Shown here piece by piece: positions 34,384 through 43,529 of a stretch of DNA of 64,000 nucleotides. The notes beneath the pieces were generated by a model, which worked only from the letters and a program-made list of their open reading frames with translations, did no database searches and had not been told where the DNA came from. Source of the DNA: JABDGM01 sp046349975 (GTDB lineage: Bacteria > Planctomycetota > Planctomycetia > Pirellulales > Lacipirellulaceae); the NCBI GenBank assembly GCA_046349975.1, contig JAXMBH010000016.1:49192-113191 (forward strand). The letters are read 5' to 3'. Position 1 is the stretch's first letter; every line of letters starts with the position of its first letter. Position numbers and translations under genes: made by a program.

Positions 34384-35394
34384 GTGGGGCCAACCGTCGT
34401 GTCCTATTCCGCTTCACTCACAGTCTTAATGGTCCTTACTACGCCAGTCCTGCTGCCCGCCGCCGCGACCGCTGAGCGTTACGACCCCCTGCAACAGTCT
34501 GAGGCGAAACGTCCGCGGCCTCTCGAATTGACGATTCGAGACGAGAAACGTTCTCGCAGTATTCCGGTGCGGGTGTTCCTGCCTTCTGCTAAGCTGGCGG
34601 CTCCCGTAGTGCTCTTCAGCCACGGCCTCGGCGGCACGCGCGAGGGCTCGTCCTACTTGGGCGAGCATTGGTCGGCCCGGGGTTATGTCGTCATCTATCT
34701 GCAGCATGCCGGCAGCGACGATGCGGTGTGGCGCGGCAAGCGCATGGCCGAACGATTGGCCGCCATGCGCGAAGCGGCAAACTTCGAAAACTTCATGCTC
34801 CGCGCGCAAGACGTGTCGATGGTGCTAGACGCACTCGAGCCATGGAACAAGTCGAAAGACCACCAACTTGCCGGCCGGCTGGATCTGGACCACGTGGGGA
34901 TGAGCGGCCATTCGTTCGGCGCTGTGACTACCCAAGCCGTCAGTGGCCAACGTTATCCTGCCGGCGGCCGGTCGCTGACCGATAAACGCATCCGAGCCGC
35001 CATCGCCTTCAGCCCCAGTGGCCCCCGCGGCGGTGTCGATCCCAAACAAGCGTTCGGCGAGGTCTCGATTCCGTGGATGCTCATGACCGGCACCAACGAT
35101 ACGTCTCCCGTCAGCGAGACCGATGTCAAATCGCGCCGCAGCGTGTTTGCCGGCCTGCCGCCTGGCGGCAAGTATGAACTTGTGCTGGATAATGCCGAGC
35201 ACTCGGCATTCACCGAGCGCGCTCTCCCCGGCGATCGCCAGCCGCGAAATCCCAATCATCACCGCGTGATTCTCGCGCTTAGCACCGCCTTCTGGGACGC
35301 CTATTTGCGGAACGACGAAGCTGCCAAAGTCTGGCTCAATGGCGATGGACCGCAGAGCGTGCTCGAAAAAGGCGATGAGTGGCAGAAGAAATGA
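34384..35394 (+). CDS. Alpha/beta-hydrolase, secreted
   Basis: The 336-residue protein begins with a hydrophobic signal (VLMVLTTPVLLPAAATA). It has the alpha/beta-hydrolase core with the nucleophile elbow GHSFG at about 173-177 (Ser), an oxyanion segment LFSHGLGGTREGSSYLGEHW, and a late His in NPNHHRVI. A likely catalytic acid lies in the GTNDTSPV region. This layout is like platelet-activating-factor acetylhydrolase/dienelactone-hydrolase relatives. It is probably a periplasmic esterase; the substrate is unknown. The start is GTG-like; ATG 34384 is drawn. Confidence 0.85.
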   Translation: MGPTVVSYSASLTVLMVLTTPVLLPAAATAERYDPLQQSEAKRPRPLELTIRDEKRSRSIPVRVFLPSAKLAAPVVLFSHGLGGTREGSSYLGEHWSARGYVVIYLQHAGSDDAVWRGKRMAERLAAMREAANFENFMLRAQDVSMVLDALEPWNKSKDHQLAGRLDLDHVGMSGHSFGAVTTQAVSGQRYPAGGRSLTDKRIRAAIAFSPSGPRGGVDPKQAFGEVSIPWMLMTGTNDTSPVSETDVKSRRSVFAGLPPGGKYELVLDNAEHSAFTERALPGDRQPRNPNHHRVILALSTAFWDAYLRNDEAAKVWLNGDGPQSVLEKGDEWQKK

Positions 35395-35436
35395 AACTTG
35401 TCGACATGCGATGTCCCTGTTGGGCGCTCGCCTCTC

Positions 35437-36807
35437 TCACGCCGTCAAAAGTCGCTCGCGTAACAGGAACACGATCGTTCCACTCAAATACACGCCCGTC
35501 AATAATGCCAGCGTCGCCCAAGTGCCAGTGCCGAGCAGCAGCACCCAACCCGTGAGCGCCAACAGGCTCGGCAGCGGATACAGCCACATGCGAAATGGCA
35601 GCGGTGTCGTTCCGCGTCGGTGTAGCGTGTGGAGCGCGAAAATCTGCCCGATGAATTGAATCACGATCCGCACGATCACGGCGCCTTCGATCACCGTTCT
35701 CAATTGAACGAAGCAGAAAACGGCCGTTAAGCCGCTCAGGAGTGCGAGCGCCGCCCAGGGATAGCTGCGCGTCGGATGCAGCTTCGCGAAGTAAGAAAAG
35801 AAGTCGCCATTCTTCGCAGCCGCGTACAAGATTCGCGAATAGCCGAGCGTCATCGCGAACAGTCCGGCCAGGCACGTCCAAATGATTAGCCCGGTGAACA
35901 GCGTGGCCGCGCGCTCGCCGCAGAGCCGCGTCATAAATGCGCCCGCAATGTTTTCATTCGCCTGCGTTCCCGGGGTGATCGCTTCTTGCCACGGTACGAC
36001 GCCCATGAAGGCCAGGTTCATGAGAACATAGATGGCGGCCACAACCGCAATCGAGAGCAAGATGCTCCGCGGAATGGTTCGGGCCGGCGTTTGCACTTCT
36101 TCGCCCAAGTGGCAAATGTTGTTATAGCCCAGGTAGTCATAAACGGCGACACTTGTCGCCGCTCCCAAACCAAACACAAACTCGCGATCGACACGAAAGC
36201 TGCCTGCGGGGAAGGTCAGCAAGCTGGCATTAAAATGGCGCATGCCGAGCACAATTATCGTGACGACCGCCGCCAGCACTCCGGCAACGAGCAAAATCAT
36301 CAACCGGCCAAGTGAGCCAATTCGCTGCCGCAGCAAGAGGTAGACGAGCGCCACCATGATGATCGCCGGAATAGCATCGACAACATTTTCCGGCAACTGC
36401 CGCTCTTCGAGCCAGTGCTTTGCCGCTGGCGTAAGCGAGAGTACAAAGTGCGACGCTCCGATATAGCCCGATGCTACCTCCAGCGTGCCGCTCACCAGGA
36501 ATTGCCAAATGAAAAGGAACGGCAAGAAGCGTCCCCAGAATGAGCCCCGATAGATTTCGCGAAAGTAATGGTACGTCCCGCCGCTGCCGGGCAGGGCCGC
36601 GCCTAATTCTGCCCACACCAGGCCGTCGCACATGACGATGAGCATTGCTACCGGCCAGCCCAGCATGCTCTGCGGCCCGCGCATTGCCGCCAGCAGCACG
36701 GGAATTGTGATAAACGGACCGGCCCCCAGCATGTTCGCCACGTTGAGCGACGTGGCGTGCCATAGATTAAGTTCCCGCTTCAGTAGTGGCGTAGATTCGT
36801 CTGGCAT
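35437..36807 (-). CDS. APC-family amino acid permease
   Basis: The 456-residue membrane protein has about 12 hydrophobic segments in the APC pattern, starting with ATSLNVANMLGAGPFITIPV (TM1 with the unwound GAG segment). It continues with GLVWAELGAALPGSGGTYHYF (TM2-3) and the conserved EEVQTPARTIPRS loop. It exchanges or takes up amino acids or amines using the cation gradient. Its proximity to ethanolamine ammonia-lyase genes (2.1 kb, opposite strand) makes an amine substrate possible but unproven. Confidence 0.9.
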   Translation of the reverse strand: MPDESTPLLKRELNLWHATSLNVANMLGAGPFITIPVLLAAMRGPQSMLGWPVAMLIVMCDGLVWAELGAALPGSGGTYHYFREIYRGSFWGRFLPFLFIWQFLVSGTLEVASGYIGASHFVLSLTPAAKHWLEERQLPENVVDAIPAIIMVALVYLLLRQRIGSLGRLMILLVAGVLAAVVTIIVLGMRHFNASLLTFPAGSFRVDREFVFGLGAATSVAVYDYLGYNNICHLGEEVQTPARTIPRSILLSIAVVAAIYVLMNLAFMGVVPWQEAITPGTQANENIAGAFMTRLCGERAATLFTGLIIWTCLAGLFAMTLGYSRILYAAAKNGDFFSYFAKLHPTRSYPWAALALLSGLTAVFCFVQLRTVIEGAVIVRIVIQFIGQIFALHTLHRRGTTPLPFRMWLYPLPSLLALTGWVLLLGTGTWATLALLTGVYLSGTIVFLLRERLLTA

Positions 36808-37018
36808 GGCGAGGCAGAGTGCGGTTCGAACGCCCGTACCGTGCTGACCGCGGCAACGGCCGGCATAGTATCAGGCTTTCTCACGATCATCGCAACGGCC
36901 GCGGTGTTGCTCGCAAATCGCCGCGGGTTCGTTTACATTATTTCCGTCGAGCAGTATTGCCCTACGCGCGGAGTGCCAACAGATCCGTTTCCCCAGCAAT
37001 TACAAAAGGTCCGAATCC

Positions 37019-37693
37019 TTGTTGCCTATCAAGCCGCCCATGGTGCAGATCGCTCTCGATTTTGCCACGATCGAGGAGGCCCTCGAAGTTGCCCGTATCG
37101 GCGTCGAAGCCGGCGTGGATTGGTTGGAAATCGGCACGCCGCTGATCATTTCGCAAGGTTTATCGCCCATCGGCGACATGGTCCGCGCCTTTCCCGGCTA
37201 CCCCGTACTCGCCGATTACAAGACGATGGACTCGGGCGGCAAGAATGTCCATCGCACCAAAGCCCAAGGCGGGCATGTAATGACCGTTTGTGCAGGCGCG
37301 CCGGATGAAACGATTCAGGCCGCGGTCGCTGCTTCAAAAGATACGGACGTGATGGTCGTCGTCGACACGATTGGCGTCAAGCGGCAGGCCGAGCGCGCCC
37401 GGCAGTGCGCGGGCTGGGGCGTGCATATGATCTACTTGCACTATGGAGCCGACCAGCGACATGCCGATGGGTCGCAGGACTCCGTACAATGGCTCGCCGA
37501 AATGCTCGACGCAGTCGATATTCCAATCGGCGTCGGGACGTTCGGCATTGAGGATGCTGTTCGCGCGGTGGACCAGGGCGCGGAACTCGTCGCTATTGGG
37601 CATCCGCTCATCAGTGGGCCGAACGCCGCTGCCGAGTTACAGCAATACGTGCGCGAGGTCCGCGCAAGTTATCGCCCACGTCGACGGAAATGA
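37019..37693 (+). CDS. 3-hexulose-6-phosphate synthase / OMP-decarboxylase-like barrel enzyme
   Basis: The 224-residue TIM barrel belongs to the OMP-decarboxylase suprafamily in the hexulose-6-phosphate synthase or keto-gulonate-6-phosphate decarboxylase branch. VQIALDFATIEEAL is strand 1, GVDWLEIGTPLI strand 2, and LADYKTMDSGG holds the catalytic Asp-x-Lys-x-x-Asp. The synthase would condense formaldehyde with ribulose 5-phosphate. It starts at TTG 37019; ATG 37040 (MVQIALDF) is an alternative. The gene downstream is a TIM-barrel isomerase, but it is not the usual HPI partner. Confidence 0.78.
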   Translation: MLPIKPPMVQIALDFATIEEALEVARIGVEAGVDWLEIGTPLIISQGLSPIGDMVRAFPGYPVLADYKTMDSGGKNVHRTKAQGGHVMTVCAGAPDETIQAAVAASKDTDVMVVVDTIGVKRQAERARQCAGWGVHMIYLHYGADQRHADGSQDSVQWLAEMLDAVDIPIGVGTFGIEDAVRAVDQGAELVAIGHPLISGPNAAAELQQYVREVRASYRPRRRK

Positions 37694-37749
37694 CTTCCTG
37701 CCAGAGCCGCCGCTTGTTTGCACGCTTGAATCATTGATGGGAGCCAGCT

Positions 37750-38586
37750 GTGACCGGTTTCAAATACTGTTTTAACACCAGCACAATCCGCGGCCAGAAG
37801 CTCTCGCTGCCTGAGGAAATCGACATCGTCGCGCAGGCCGGCTATCACGCGATCGAGCCTTGGATCGGCGAGATCGAAGCGTATGTCCAGCAGGGCGGGT
37901 CGCTCGCCGATCTCAAGAAGCGAATCGCCGATGTGGGCTTAACGGTCGAAAGTTCAATCGGCTTTGCGGAATGGATCGTCGACGATGAAGCCCGCCGCAC
38001 CAAGGGACTTGAACAAGCCCGCCGGGATTTTGAATTGGTTCAACAGATTGGCGGCAAACGTATGGCAGCGCCGGCGGCCGGCGCGACCGAGGTCGAGAAC
38101 ATCGACTATCTTAAGGTGGCCGAACGCTACCACGCCCTCTTGATTCTCGGCGACCACTTCGGCGTCGTGCCACAGGTGGAAGTGTGGGGTTTTTCGAAAG
38201 TGCTGACCCGCTTGGGTCAGGCCGCTTTCGTGGCAATCGAAAGCGGCCATTCGCAAGCGTGCGTGCTGCCCGATGTGTACCATCTCTACAAAGGCGGTTC
38301 CAATTTCGCCGGTTTGGGTTTGCTCAACGGCAACCGCATTCACGTCTTCCACGTCAACGATTACCCAGACACTCCGCCTCGCGCAGCCATTAAAGACAGC
38401 GACCGCGTGTACCCCGGCGACGGCGTCGCCCCGCTGCCAGAGATTCTGGCCATGCTGAAGCAGATCGGATTTCACGGCCATCTCTCGGTCGAGCTTTTCA
38501 ATCAAAAGTACTGGCATCAAGATCCTCTGCTCGTGGCCAAAACGGCTCTCGAAAAGCTCAGGTCAGTGGCGGAGCGTGTGAAGTAA
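37750..38586 (+). CDS. Sugar phosphate isomerase/epimerase (TIM barrel)
   Basis: The 278-residue AP endonuclease family 2 barrel has strands such as AIEPWIGEIEAYV and VGLTVESSIGF. Probable metal ligands lie in QVEVWG, the late HVNDYPD and VSVELFN (Glu and His). These enzymes isomerise or epimerise sugars or inositols. It follows the HPS-like gene by 56 bp and precedes eutB by 39 bp, so it is probably in one transcript with both. Start GTG 37750. Confidence 0.85.
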   Translation: MTGFKYCFNTSTIRGQKLSLPEEIDIVAQAGYHAIEPWIGEIEAYVQQGGSLADLKKRIADVGLTVESSIGFAEWIVDDEARRTKGLEQARRDFELVQQIGGKRMAAPAAGATEVENIDYLKVAERYHALLILGDHFGVVPQVEVWGFSKVLTRLGQAAFVAIESGHSQACVLPDVYHLYKGGSNFAGLGLLNGNRIHVFHVNDYPDTPPRAAIKDSDRVYPGDGVAPLPEILAMLKQIGFHGHLSVELFNQKYWHQDPLLVAKTALEKLRSVAERVK

Positions 38587-38625
38587 GCAGGCGATTTACT
38601 CCTCGGCAAGTGATGGCTGCGTATC

Positions 38626-40014
38626 ATGCCTTCGTTTCATTCAACCGTCGCGAAGAAGTCGTACACGTTCGAAAACCTGGCGTCGCTGCTGGCGAAGGCC
38701 ACGCCGGCGCGCAGCGGCGACGTGCTCGCGGGCATCGCCGCCGCCGATGACGAGGAACGCGTCGCGGCCCAGCTTGCTTTGGCCGATGTGCCGCTCACGC
38801 AATTCCTCGACGATCCATTGATCGCGTACGAGGACGATGAAGTCACGCGTTTGATTATCGACTCGCACGATCGCGAGGCCTGCGCCCGCATCTCGCATTA
38901 CACTGTCGGTGAGTTTCGCGATTGGCTGCTCCGCTACGAAACGACCGGCGCAGAACTCGCCTCGCTCTCTCGCGGCCTGACTCCCGAAATGGTCGCCGCC
39001 GTCAGCAAGCTGATGCGCAATCAGGACCTCATCCTGGTCGCCAGCAAACGTCGCGTCGTCACGCGCTTTCGCAACACGATCGGCCTGGCCGGACGGCTCT
39101 CGATTCGGCTGCAGCCGAACCACCCGACCGACGACCCAGCGGGCATTGCGGCTTCGATTATCGACGGCCTTCTCTACGGTTGCGGCGACGCCGTCCTCGG
39201 CATCAATCCGGCGACCGACTCCGTCGCAGCGGTCGTCACGCTGCTCAAAATGTTGGACGAGCTTATCGAGCGTTACGAAATTCCCACGCAAAGCTGCGTG
39301 CTCGCGCACGTTACCACGCAGCTGGCAGCGATCGAACGCGGCGCACCGATCGATCTCGTCTTCCAGTCGATTGCCGGAACCGAGGCGGCCAACCGCAGCT
39401 TTGGCATTAATCTAAAGATCCTGAACGAAGCCAATGAAGCCGCTCGCGCCCTCGGTCGCGGCGCGCTCGGCAACAACGTGATGTACTTCGAAACCGGCCA
39501 AGGATCGTGCCTTTCGGCCGCTGCCCACCACGGCATCGATCAACAAACGCTCGAAGCCCGCGCTTACGCTGTGGCCCGCCGCTTCGAGCCGCTGCTCGTA
39601 AACACGGTCGTCGGTTTTATCGGGCCGGAATACCTATACGACGGCAAGCAAATCATTCGGGCAGGGCTGGAAGACCATTTTTGCGGAAAGTTGCTCGGTG
39701 TGCCGATGGGCTGCGACGTGTGCTACACAAACCATGCCGAGGCCGACCAGGACGATATGGACAACCTGCTCACGCTCCTCGCCGCCGCCGGCTGCAATTA
39801 CTTCATGGGCGTGCCGGGCGCCGACGATATCATGCTGAACTACCAATCCACGTCATTTCACGACAGCCACTACGTCCGCCAATTATTCGGCCTCCGCCCC
39901 GCCCCCGAATTCGAAGAATGGCTGGTAAAAATGCGAATTGCGTCCGATAACGGCCGACTCCTAACACCGCCACCGGAAAACAAACTCCTCACCGCTGCCG
40001 GCCAATTGCCGTAG
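38626..40014 (+). CDS. eutB: Ethanolamine ammonia-lyase large subunit
   Basis: The 462-residue alpha subunit is of normal length. With EutC it binds adenosylcobalamin and splits ethanolamine to acetaldehyde and ammonia. The barrel shows conserved segments NRSFGINLKILNEANEAARAL, NVMYFETGQGSCLSAAAHHG (glutamate and glutamine region of the active site) and a late NYFMGVPGADDIMLNYQSTSFHD. No microcompartment shell, acetaldehyde dehydrogenase or cobalamin reactivase gene is in the window, so acetaldehyde handling must be elsewhere. The gene ends in a hairpin that shares its stop codon. Confidence 0.93.
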   Translation: MPSFHSTVAKKSYTFENLASLLAKATPARSGDVLAGIAAADDEERVAAQLALADVPLTQFLDDPLIAYEDDEVTRLIIDSHDREACARISHYTVGEFRDWLLRYETTGAELASLSRGLTPEMVAAVSKLMRNQDLILVASKRRVVTRFRNTIGLAGRLSIRLQPNHPTDDPAGIAASIIDGLLYGCGDAVLGINPATDSVAAVVTLLKMLDELIERYEIPTQSCVLAHVTTQLAAIERGAPIDLVFQSIAGTEAANRSFGINLKILNEANEAARALGRGALGNNVMYFETGQGSCLSAAAHHGIDQQTLEARAYAVARRFEPLLVNTVVGFIGPEYLYDGKQIIRAGLEDHFCGKLLGVPMGCDVCYTNHAEADQDDMDNLLTLLAAAGCNYFMGVPGADDIMLNYQSTSFHDSHYVRQLFGLRPAPEFEEWLVKMRIASDNGRLLTPPPENKLLTAAGQLP

Positions 40015-40119
40015 GACGGACAATTCTGTCCGTCCGTGTGTGCGAGTTGCGAGAGCAGACTGATGAATACAGTTTGATGGAAAAACAGTTGCCGGCCGGG
40101 AAGGCAGAATTGCCCGGCC
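40014..40119 (+). promoter_or_regulatory. Two hairpins in the eutB-eutC gap
   Basis: GGACGGACA at 40014-40022 pairs perfectly with 40027-40035 (4-base loop) right at the eutB stop. GGCCGGG at 40094-40100 pairs with CCCGGCC at 40113-40119. Neither has a T tract. They may limit readthrough, stabilise the eutB part of a transcript, or simply be mobile short palindromes. Confidence 0.6.
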
Positions 40120-40139
40120 TACACGACGATCACAAGCCC

Positions 40140-40922
40140 ATGCCCGACCGCCACGAAATCGAGCCCGTTACTTCCGATGCTTGGCACTCCCTGCGCCGCG
40201 TCACCGCAGCAAGGGTCGCCCTCGGCCGCGCCGGCGGGAGCTTGCCCACGCGCGAATGGTTGAACTTCAAAGCCGATCATGCGGCCGCCCGCGATGCCGT
40301 TCACGATGTATTCGACGCCGAACGACTGGCGGACGAACTGCGTTCGCTGGAGTCGGAAGTGCTGATTGTCGATACCGCCGCTTCTGACCGTCGCAGCTAC
40401 CTTGAACGACCCGACTGTGGACGTCAGCTGGCCGAACATTCTCGGGCCGAACTTGAGCAGCGACGCCCGCCCGCGCCGGTCGACCTCGCCCTCATCGTCA
40501 GCGATGGTCTGTCAGCAATCGCGGCGCAGCGCCACGCCCAGCCATTGAGTATGTGCCTGCTGCCACGGCTGAAAGACCGCGGTTGGACGCTCGCGCCGAT
40601 CGTCGTCGCCCGTTTCGGCCGCGTGGCCTTGCAGGACCAAATCGGCGACTTGCTCCACGCACGCATATCACTAATTCTGCTCGGCGAACGCCCCGGTTTA
40701 GCCTCGCCCGACAGCCTCGGCGCCTACCTCGTCTTCGCGCCGCGGGCCGGGAACACCGATGCGAATCGCAATTGCGTGTCGAACATCCGCCCGGAAGGGC
40801 TGCCGTACGAAGCTGCCGCTGAAACGTTGTTGTACCTGCTCTCCGAGTCGCGACGCCGCAGATTCAGCGGCGTGGCGCTTAAAGATGAACGCCTGTCGTC
40901 GCCCAAGCTCAGCGCGACCTAG
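40140..40922 (+). CDS. eutC: Ethanolamine ammonia-lyase small subunit
   Basis: About 260 residues from ATG 40140 (MPDRHEIEPV). It matches EutC with RVALGRAGGSLPTREWLNFKADHAAARDAV, the cobalamin-lower-axial-side VSDGLSAIAAQRHA, and the final GVALKDERL-type tail. It is the beta subunit of the B12-dependent enzyme. Starts at 40038 or 40077 are also open in frame but would translate through the second hairpin, so 40140 is preferred. Its stop overlaps the end of the convergent M56 peptidase gene by 4 bp. Confidence 0.88.
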   Translation: MPDRHEIEPVTSDAWHSLRRVTAARVALGRAGGSLPTREWLNFKADHAAARDAVHDVFDAERLADELRSLESEVLIVDTAASDRRSYLERPDCGRQLAEHSRAELEQRRPPAPVDLALIVSDGLSAIAAQRHAQPLSMCLLPRLKDRGWTLAPIVVARFGRVALQDQIGDLLHARISLILLGERPGLASPDSLGAYLVFAPRAGNTDANRNCVSNIRPEGLPYEAAAETLLYLLSESRRRRFSGVALKDERLSSPKLSAT

Positions 40923-42004
40923 CGATCGTGATTGTGCAGGCTCAGCCGGTGGCCGTCGACTTCGTAGTCCCGCACTTCCAATCCCGTGGCGCTCAGAATC
41001 TTCGCTGACCACGTCGGCCAAGGCGACCAGGTCGAACGCCGCGAAGCATCCGGATTCACGGGCAGCCAAATCAAGCAGCAGAAGAGCCCACAAATCGCAA
41101 CCAGCCGCGGGGCCCCAGTGCTTTGGGTCGGCATTTCGGCGGATTCGACGTAGTCGCCAAGCAATTGTGCCCGCTGCTTCAGCAACGAAGCACTGCCCAT
41201 GAAACCAATTCCGGCCGGTAGTCGCGCCGGCTGGTGCAGCTTCGACTCAATGAGCCGCAACAAACTGCGCAAGTAGTCGACCACTTCGCCGCGCGACCGC
41301 ACGGAATCCCGGTCGCAGCGAAATTCCCGGGCGGCCGCGGCCTGTTTTGAGGCCCACCACACTGCCGGATGGAACCAATAGATCGCCTCCACCATCCGCT
41401 GCAAAAACAAATGCAACGGATGTTGCCGGCACAGATGCGCTTGCTCATGCCGCAATATCGCGACCTGCTCGGCACGCGGAAAATGCCGAACCCGTTCGGG
41501 CAGCACGATCACCGGCCGATGAAACTGCCAGCAAAACGGGCTTACGTCATCGGGCGACACACGTGTTTCGACGAAACCCGTTTGTGGCAACTCCGCCTGA
41601 GAAATATCGAGTCCTTCCTGCCGAATTTGGGCAATTCGGTGATCCACGCTTGCGCGTCGCACCAACGAAGTCGCTCGCAGCATGCCGCCGCAACACAACA
41701 GCGACACGGCTATGACGCCCGCTAGCCAGACCCAGCTGACCGCGCCGCCGACCAGCATCATCACACCGTCGGCAGAAATCGGTCTTTCGCTGGAGGTGAG
41801 GCCAACCCAGGTAATCCACCGCACGTGCGGCAGGAAGAAGGCCGCCGCTGTCAACAACAAAATGCACACGTGAGCGACCGACCAGCACGCGTCCGCATCA
41901 CTGCGAAGGCGGGGATGACGCGTAATCCAGGCCGTCAGCCCAATCAGCACACTAACCTGCACGAACAGCGAAGCCAGCACTTCGAAAATACTCAAGTAGT
42001 TCAC
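40919..42004 (-). CDS. M56-family (BlaR1/MecR1-like) membrane metallopeptidase
   Basis: The 361-residue protein has four predicted transmembrane helices (about 10-28, 42-60, 82-107 and 320-336) and a zinc-peptidase motif HEQAH at 186-190. The third ligand is probably the downstream Glu of AAREFRCD. The BlaR1-type penicillin-binding sensor domain is absent, so this is the short signal-transducing form common in planctomycetes. It presumably cleaves the partner BlaI repressor after a signal. Its start overlaps the blaI-like stop by 4 bp. Confidence 0.88.
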   Translation of the reverse strand: MNYLSIFEVLASLFVQVSVLIGLTAWITRHPRLRSDADACWSVAHVCILLLTAAAFFLPHVRWITWVGLTSSERPISADGVMMLVGGAVSWVWLAGVIAVSLLCCGGMLRATSLVRRASVDHRIAQIRQEGLDISQAELPQTGFVETRVSPDDVSPFCWQFHRPVIVLPERVRHFPRAEQVAILRHEQAHLCRQHPLHLFLQRMVEAIYWFHPAVWWASKQAAAAREFRCDRDSVRSRGEVVDYLRSLLRLIESKLHQPARLPAGIGFMGSASLLKQRAQLLGDYVESAEMPTQSTGAPRLVAICGLFCCLIWLPVNPDASRRSTWSPWPTWSAKILSATGLEVRDYEVDGHRLSLHNHDR

Positions 42005-42381
42005 GGCTCACCCTGTTGCTCGACCTTGTCGATGGCCGCCTTCAACGCCTGTACGTCTTCCTGCGAAAAGCTGCCGTCTTCCAATAATCCCAGCACGAGC
42101 TGCGGCAGCTGATCGGCAAACAACACCGACCGCAAATCGCTCAGAACGGCCCGGCTCACGTCATCGCGCGAGACCAGCGGCTGATACACGTGCGCTCGCC
42201 CGCGCTTGACTCGCTTGAGCACTTTCTTCTTGCTGTGCAGCACGCCGAGTGTCGTCATCACCGTGGTGTACGCGAGCGGGCGCTTCAGCTCGTCGCAAAC
42301 CGCCTGCACCGTGGCTTCCCCTTTTTGCCACAGCACGTCCATTAATTCCAACTCACAACGCGTGAGACGAGGTGTTTTCAT
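42001..42381 (-). CDS. BlaI/MecI/CopY-family repressor
   Basis: About 126 residues from ATG 42381 (MKTPRLTRCELELMDVLW). The winged-helix BlaI fold is clear: LMDVLWQKGEATVQAVCDEL, YTTVMTTLGVLHSKKKVLKRV and a dimerising tail. It would repress promoters until cleaved by the adjacent M56 peptidase. The longer reading to 42570 has no domain sequence. Cognate operator sites were not found by eye. The pair blaI-blaR1 is co-transcribed on the minus strand with a 4-bp overlap. Confidence 0.88.
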   Translation of the reverse strand: MKTPRLTRCELELMDVLWQKGEATVQAVCDELKRPLAYTTVMTTLGVLHSKKKVLKRVKRGRAHVYQPLVSRDDVSRAVLSDLRSVLFADQLPQLVLGLLEDGSFSQEDVQALKAAIDKVEQQGEP

Positions 42382-42587
42382 ACTTAACATTTCAGAGTTC
42401 AAATTCGAAACCACCGGCAACTTATCGTGCAAACGCTCGGTTCGATTCAGCGGCGTCGCCGTCCCCATTGCCACGTTCGTGGTCGTGGCTCGTGTCAACT
42501 TCTTCGCGCGCACTCTTGCTGGCATGATCGCCAATCGCTCGTGGCCCATCCTTCGTAACTGCTCGGTCACGTGCCGACTGCTGTTAC

Positions 42588-43529
42588 CTACCGATACTTT
42601 GCCTCGTCCTGATAAACCTTCCGGTCCACATCATTCGCAATGCTCGCAACGTGCCCGTCGGCACATACGAAATTCACATGCCCAATATGTCGGCTATCGA
42701 ATTCGCATTCGTCCGCATCCTCGCGATTCGGGCCCAGATCGGCGTATCCCGTGATTCGTCCTTCCGCATCTTCTCCGGCGACCATGAAGCCGAGCCAGGT
42801 CGAGGGCAGTTTGCGCTTCGTCCGCTCACCAACTACGAGCACGTGGCTTAATCCGCGCGTGATTTCATCGAACCGGCGCTCCCTGCGCTCGACAAACACC
42901 CCATCGCCGGAAGGGCCCGGCACGTCGTCTGGGTCCGTCGTCCCGAACACACCCACGTAATTCGCCTCGGGCAGCGATGTCAGAATGGTTGTTGATTCCT
43001 GGGCATTTTCGCCATGGCCGCCCAACTCAGCGTACATCGTAAAAGTCGGATACCCGAAATCGGATGGACACAGATACATCGCCGGCGTCGTTGACCGCAG
43101 CCGCTGCGACTGCTGGTCGAGCGGTCGCGATCGTTCAATGAGCGACTCCACCGGCCGTTGTTCGGCATCGTCCAAAATGCACGTTGCCCAACCAAACGCC
43201 GACCGCATGCTCGGTTCGATCTTCCATCCGCACGGCAATGCACGATGAGCATTATGGTGCTCATGCAGCGCCAGCCCAATCTGCCGCAAATTATTCGTGC
43301 ATTCCAAGTTTCTGGCGCTCTCTCGAGCCGTATGCACGGCCGGCAGCAGCAGAGCCGCCAGCGCCGCGAGCGACGAGATGACGATCAACAACTCGAGAAT
43401 CGTGATCGCCGCCCGACCGCCGGGAGCGTTGCCGTGCCCACGTTCCGTAGGCCGAACTGCCACCGGCAGAGCCAGGCAGCGAACCGGTCGACGCGTTATG
43501 GATCGCACACGCATTGTCATCAATATCAT
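42588..43529 (-). CDS. DUF1559 domain protein, prepilin-type
   Basis: The 313-residue protein has the planctomycete DUF1559 layout. A prepilin-like N-terminal hydrophobic helix (ITILELLIVISSLAALAALL, about residues 41-60) with the Glu-5-like LELL is followed by LLPAVHTARESARNLECTNNLRQIGLALHEHH, the hallmark helix. It ends with the conserved SRHIGHVNFVCADGHV tail. The usual Gly before the helix, needed for prepilin peptidase, is replaced by Ala-Ala, so processing may differ. Such proteins are present in large numbers per genome and may form pilus-like surface structures. Confidence 0.88.
   Translation of the reverse strand: MILMTMRVRSITRRPVRCLALPVAVRPTERGHGNAPGGRAAITILELLIVISSLAALAALLLPAVHTARESARNLECTNNLRQIGLALHEHHNAHRALPCGWKIEPSMRSAFGWATCILDDAEQRPVESLIERSRPLDQQSQRLRSTTPAMYLCPSDFGYPTFTMYAELGGHGENAQESTTILTSLPEANYVGVFGTTDPDDVPGPSGDGVFVERRERRFDEITRGLSHVLVVGERTKRKLPSTWLGFMVAGEDAEGRITGYADLGPNREDADECEFDSRHIGHVNFVCADGHVASIANDVDRKVYQDEAKYR

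Noticed and set aside
36808..37018. Riboswitch or leader before the HPS-like gene
   Set aside because: No conserved riboswitch core or terminator-like fold was visible in this 211-bp gap.
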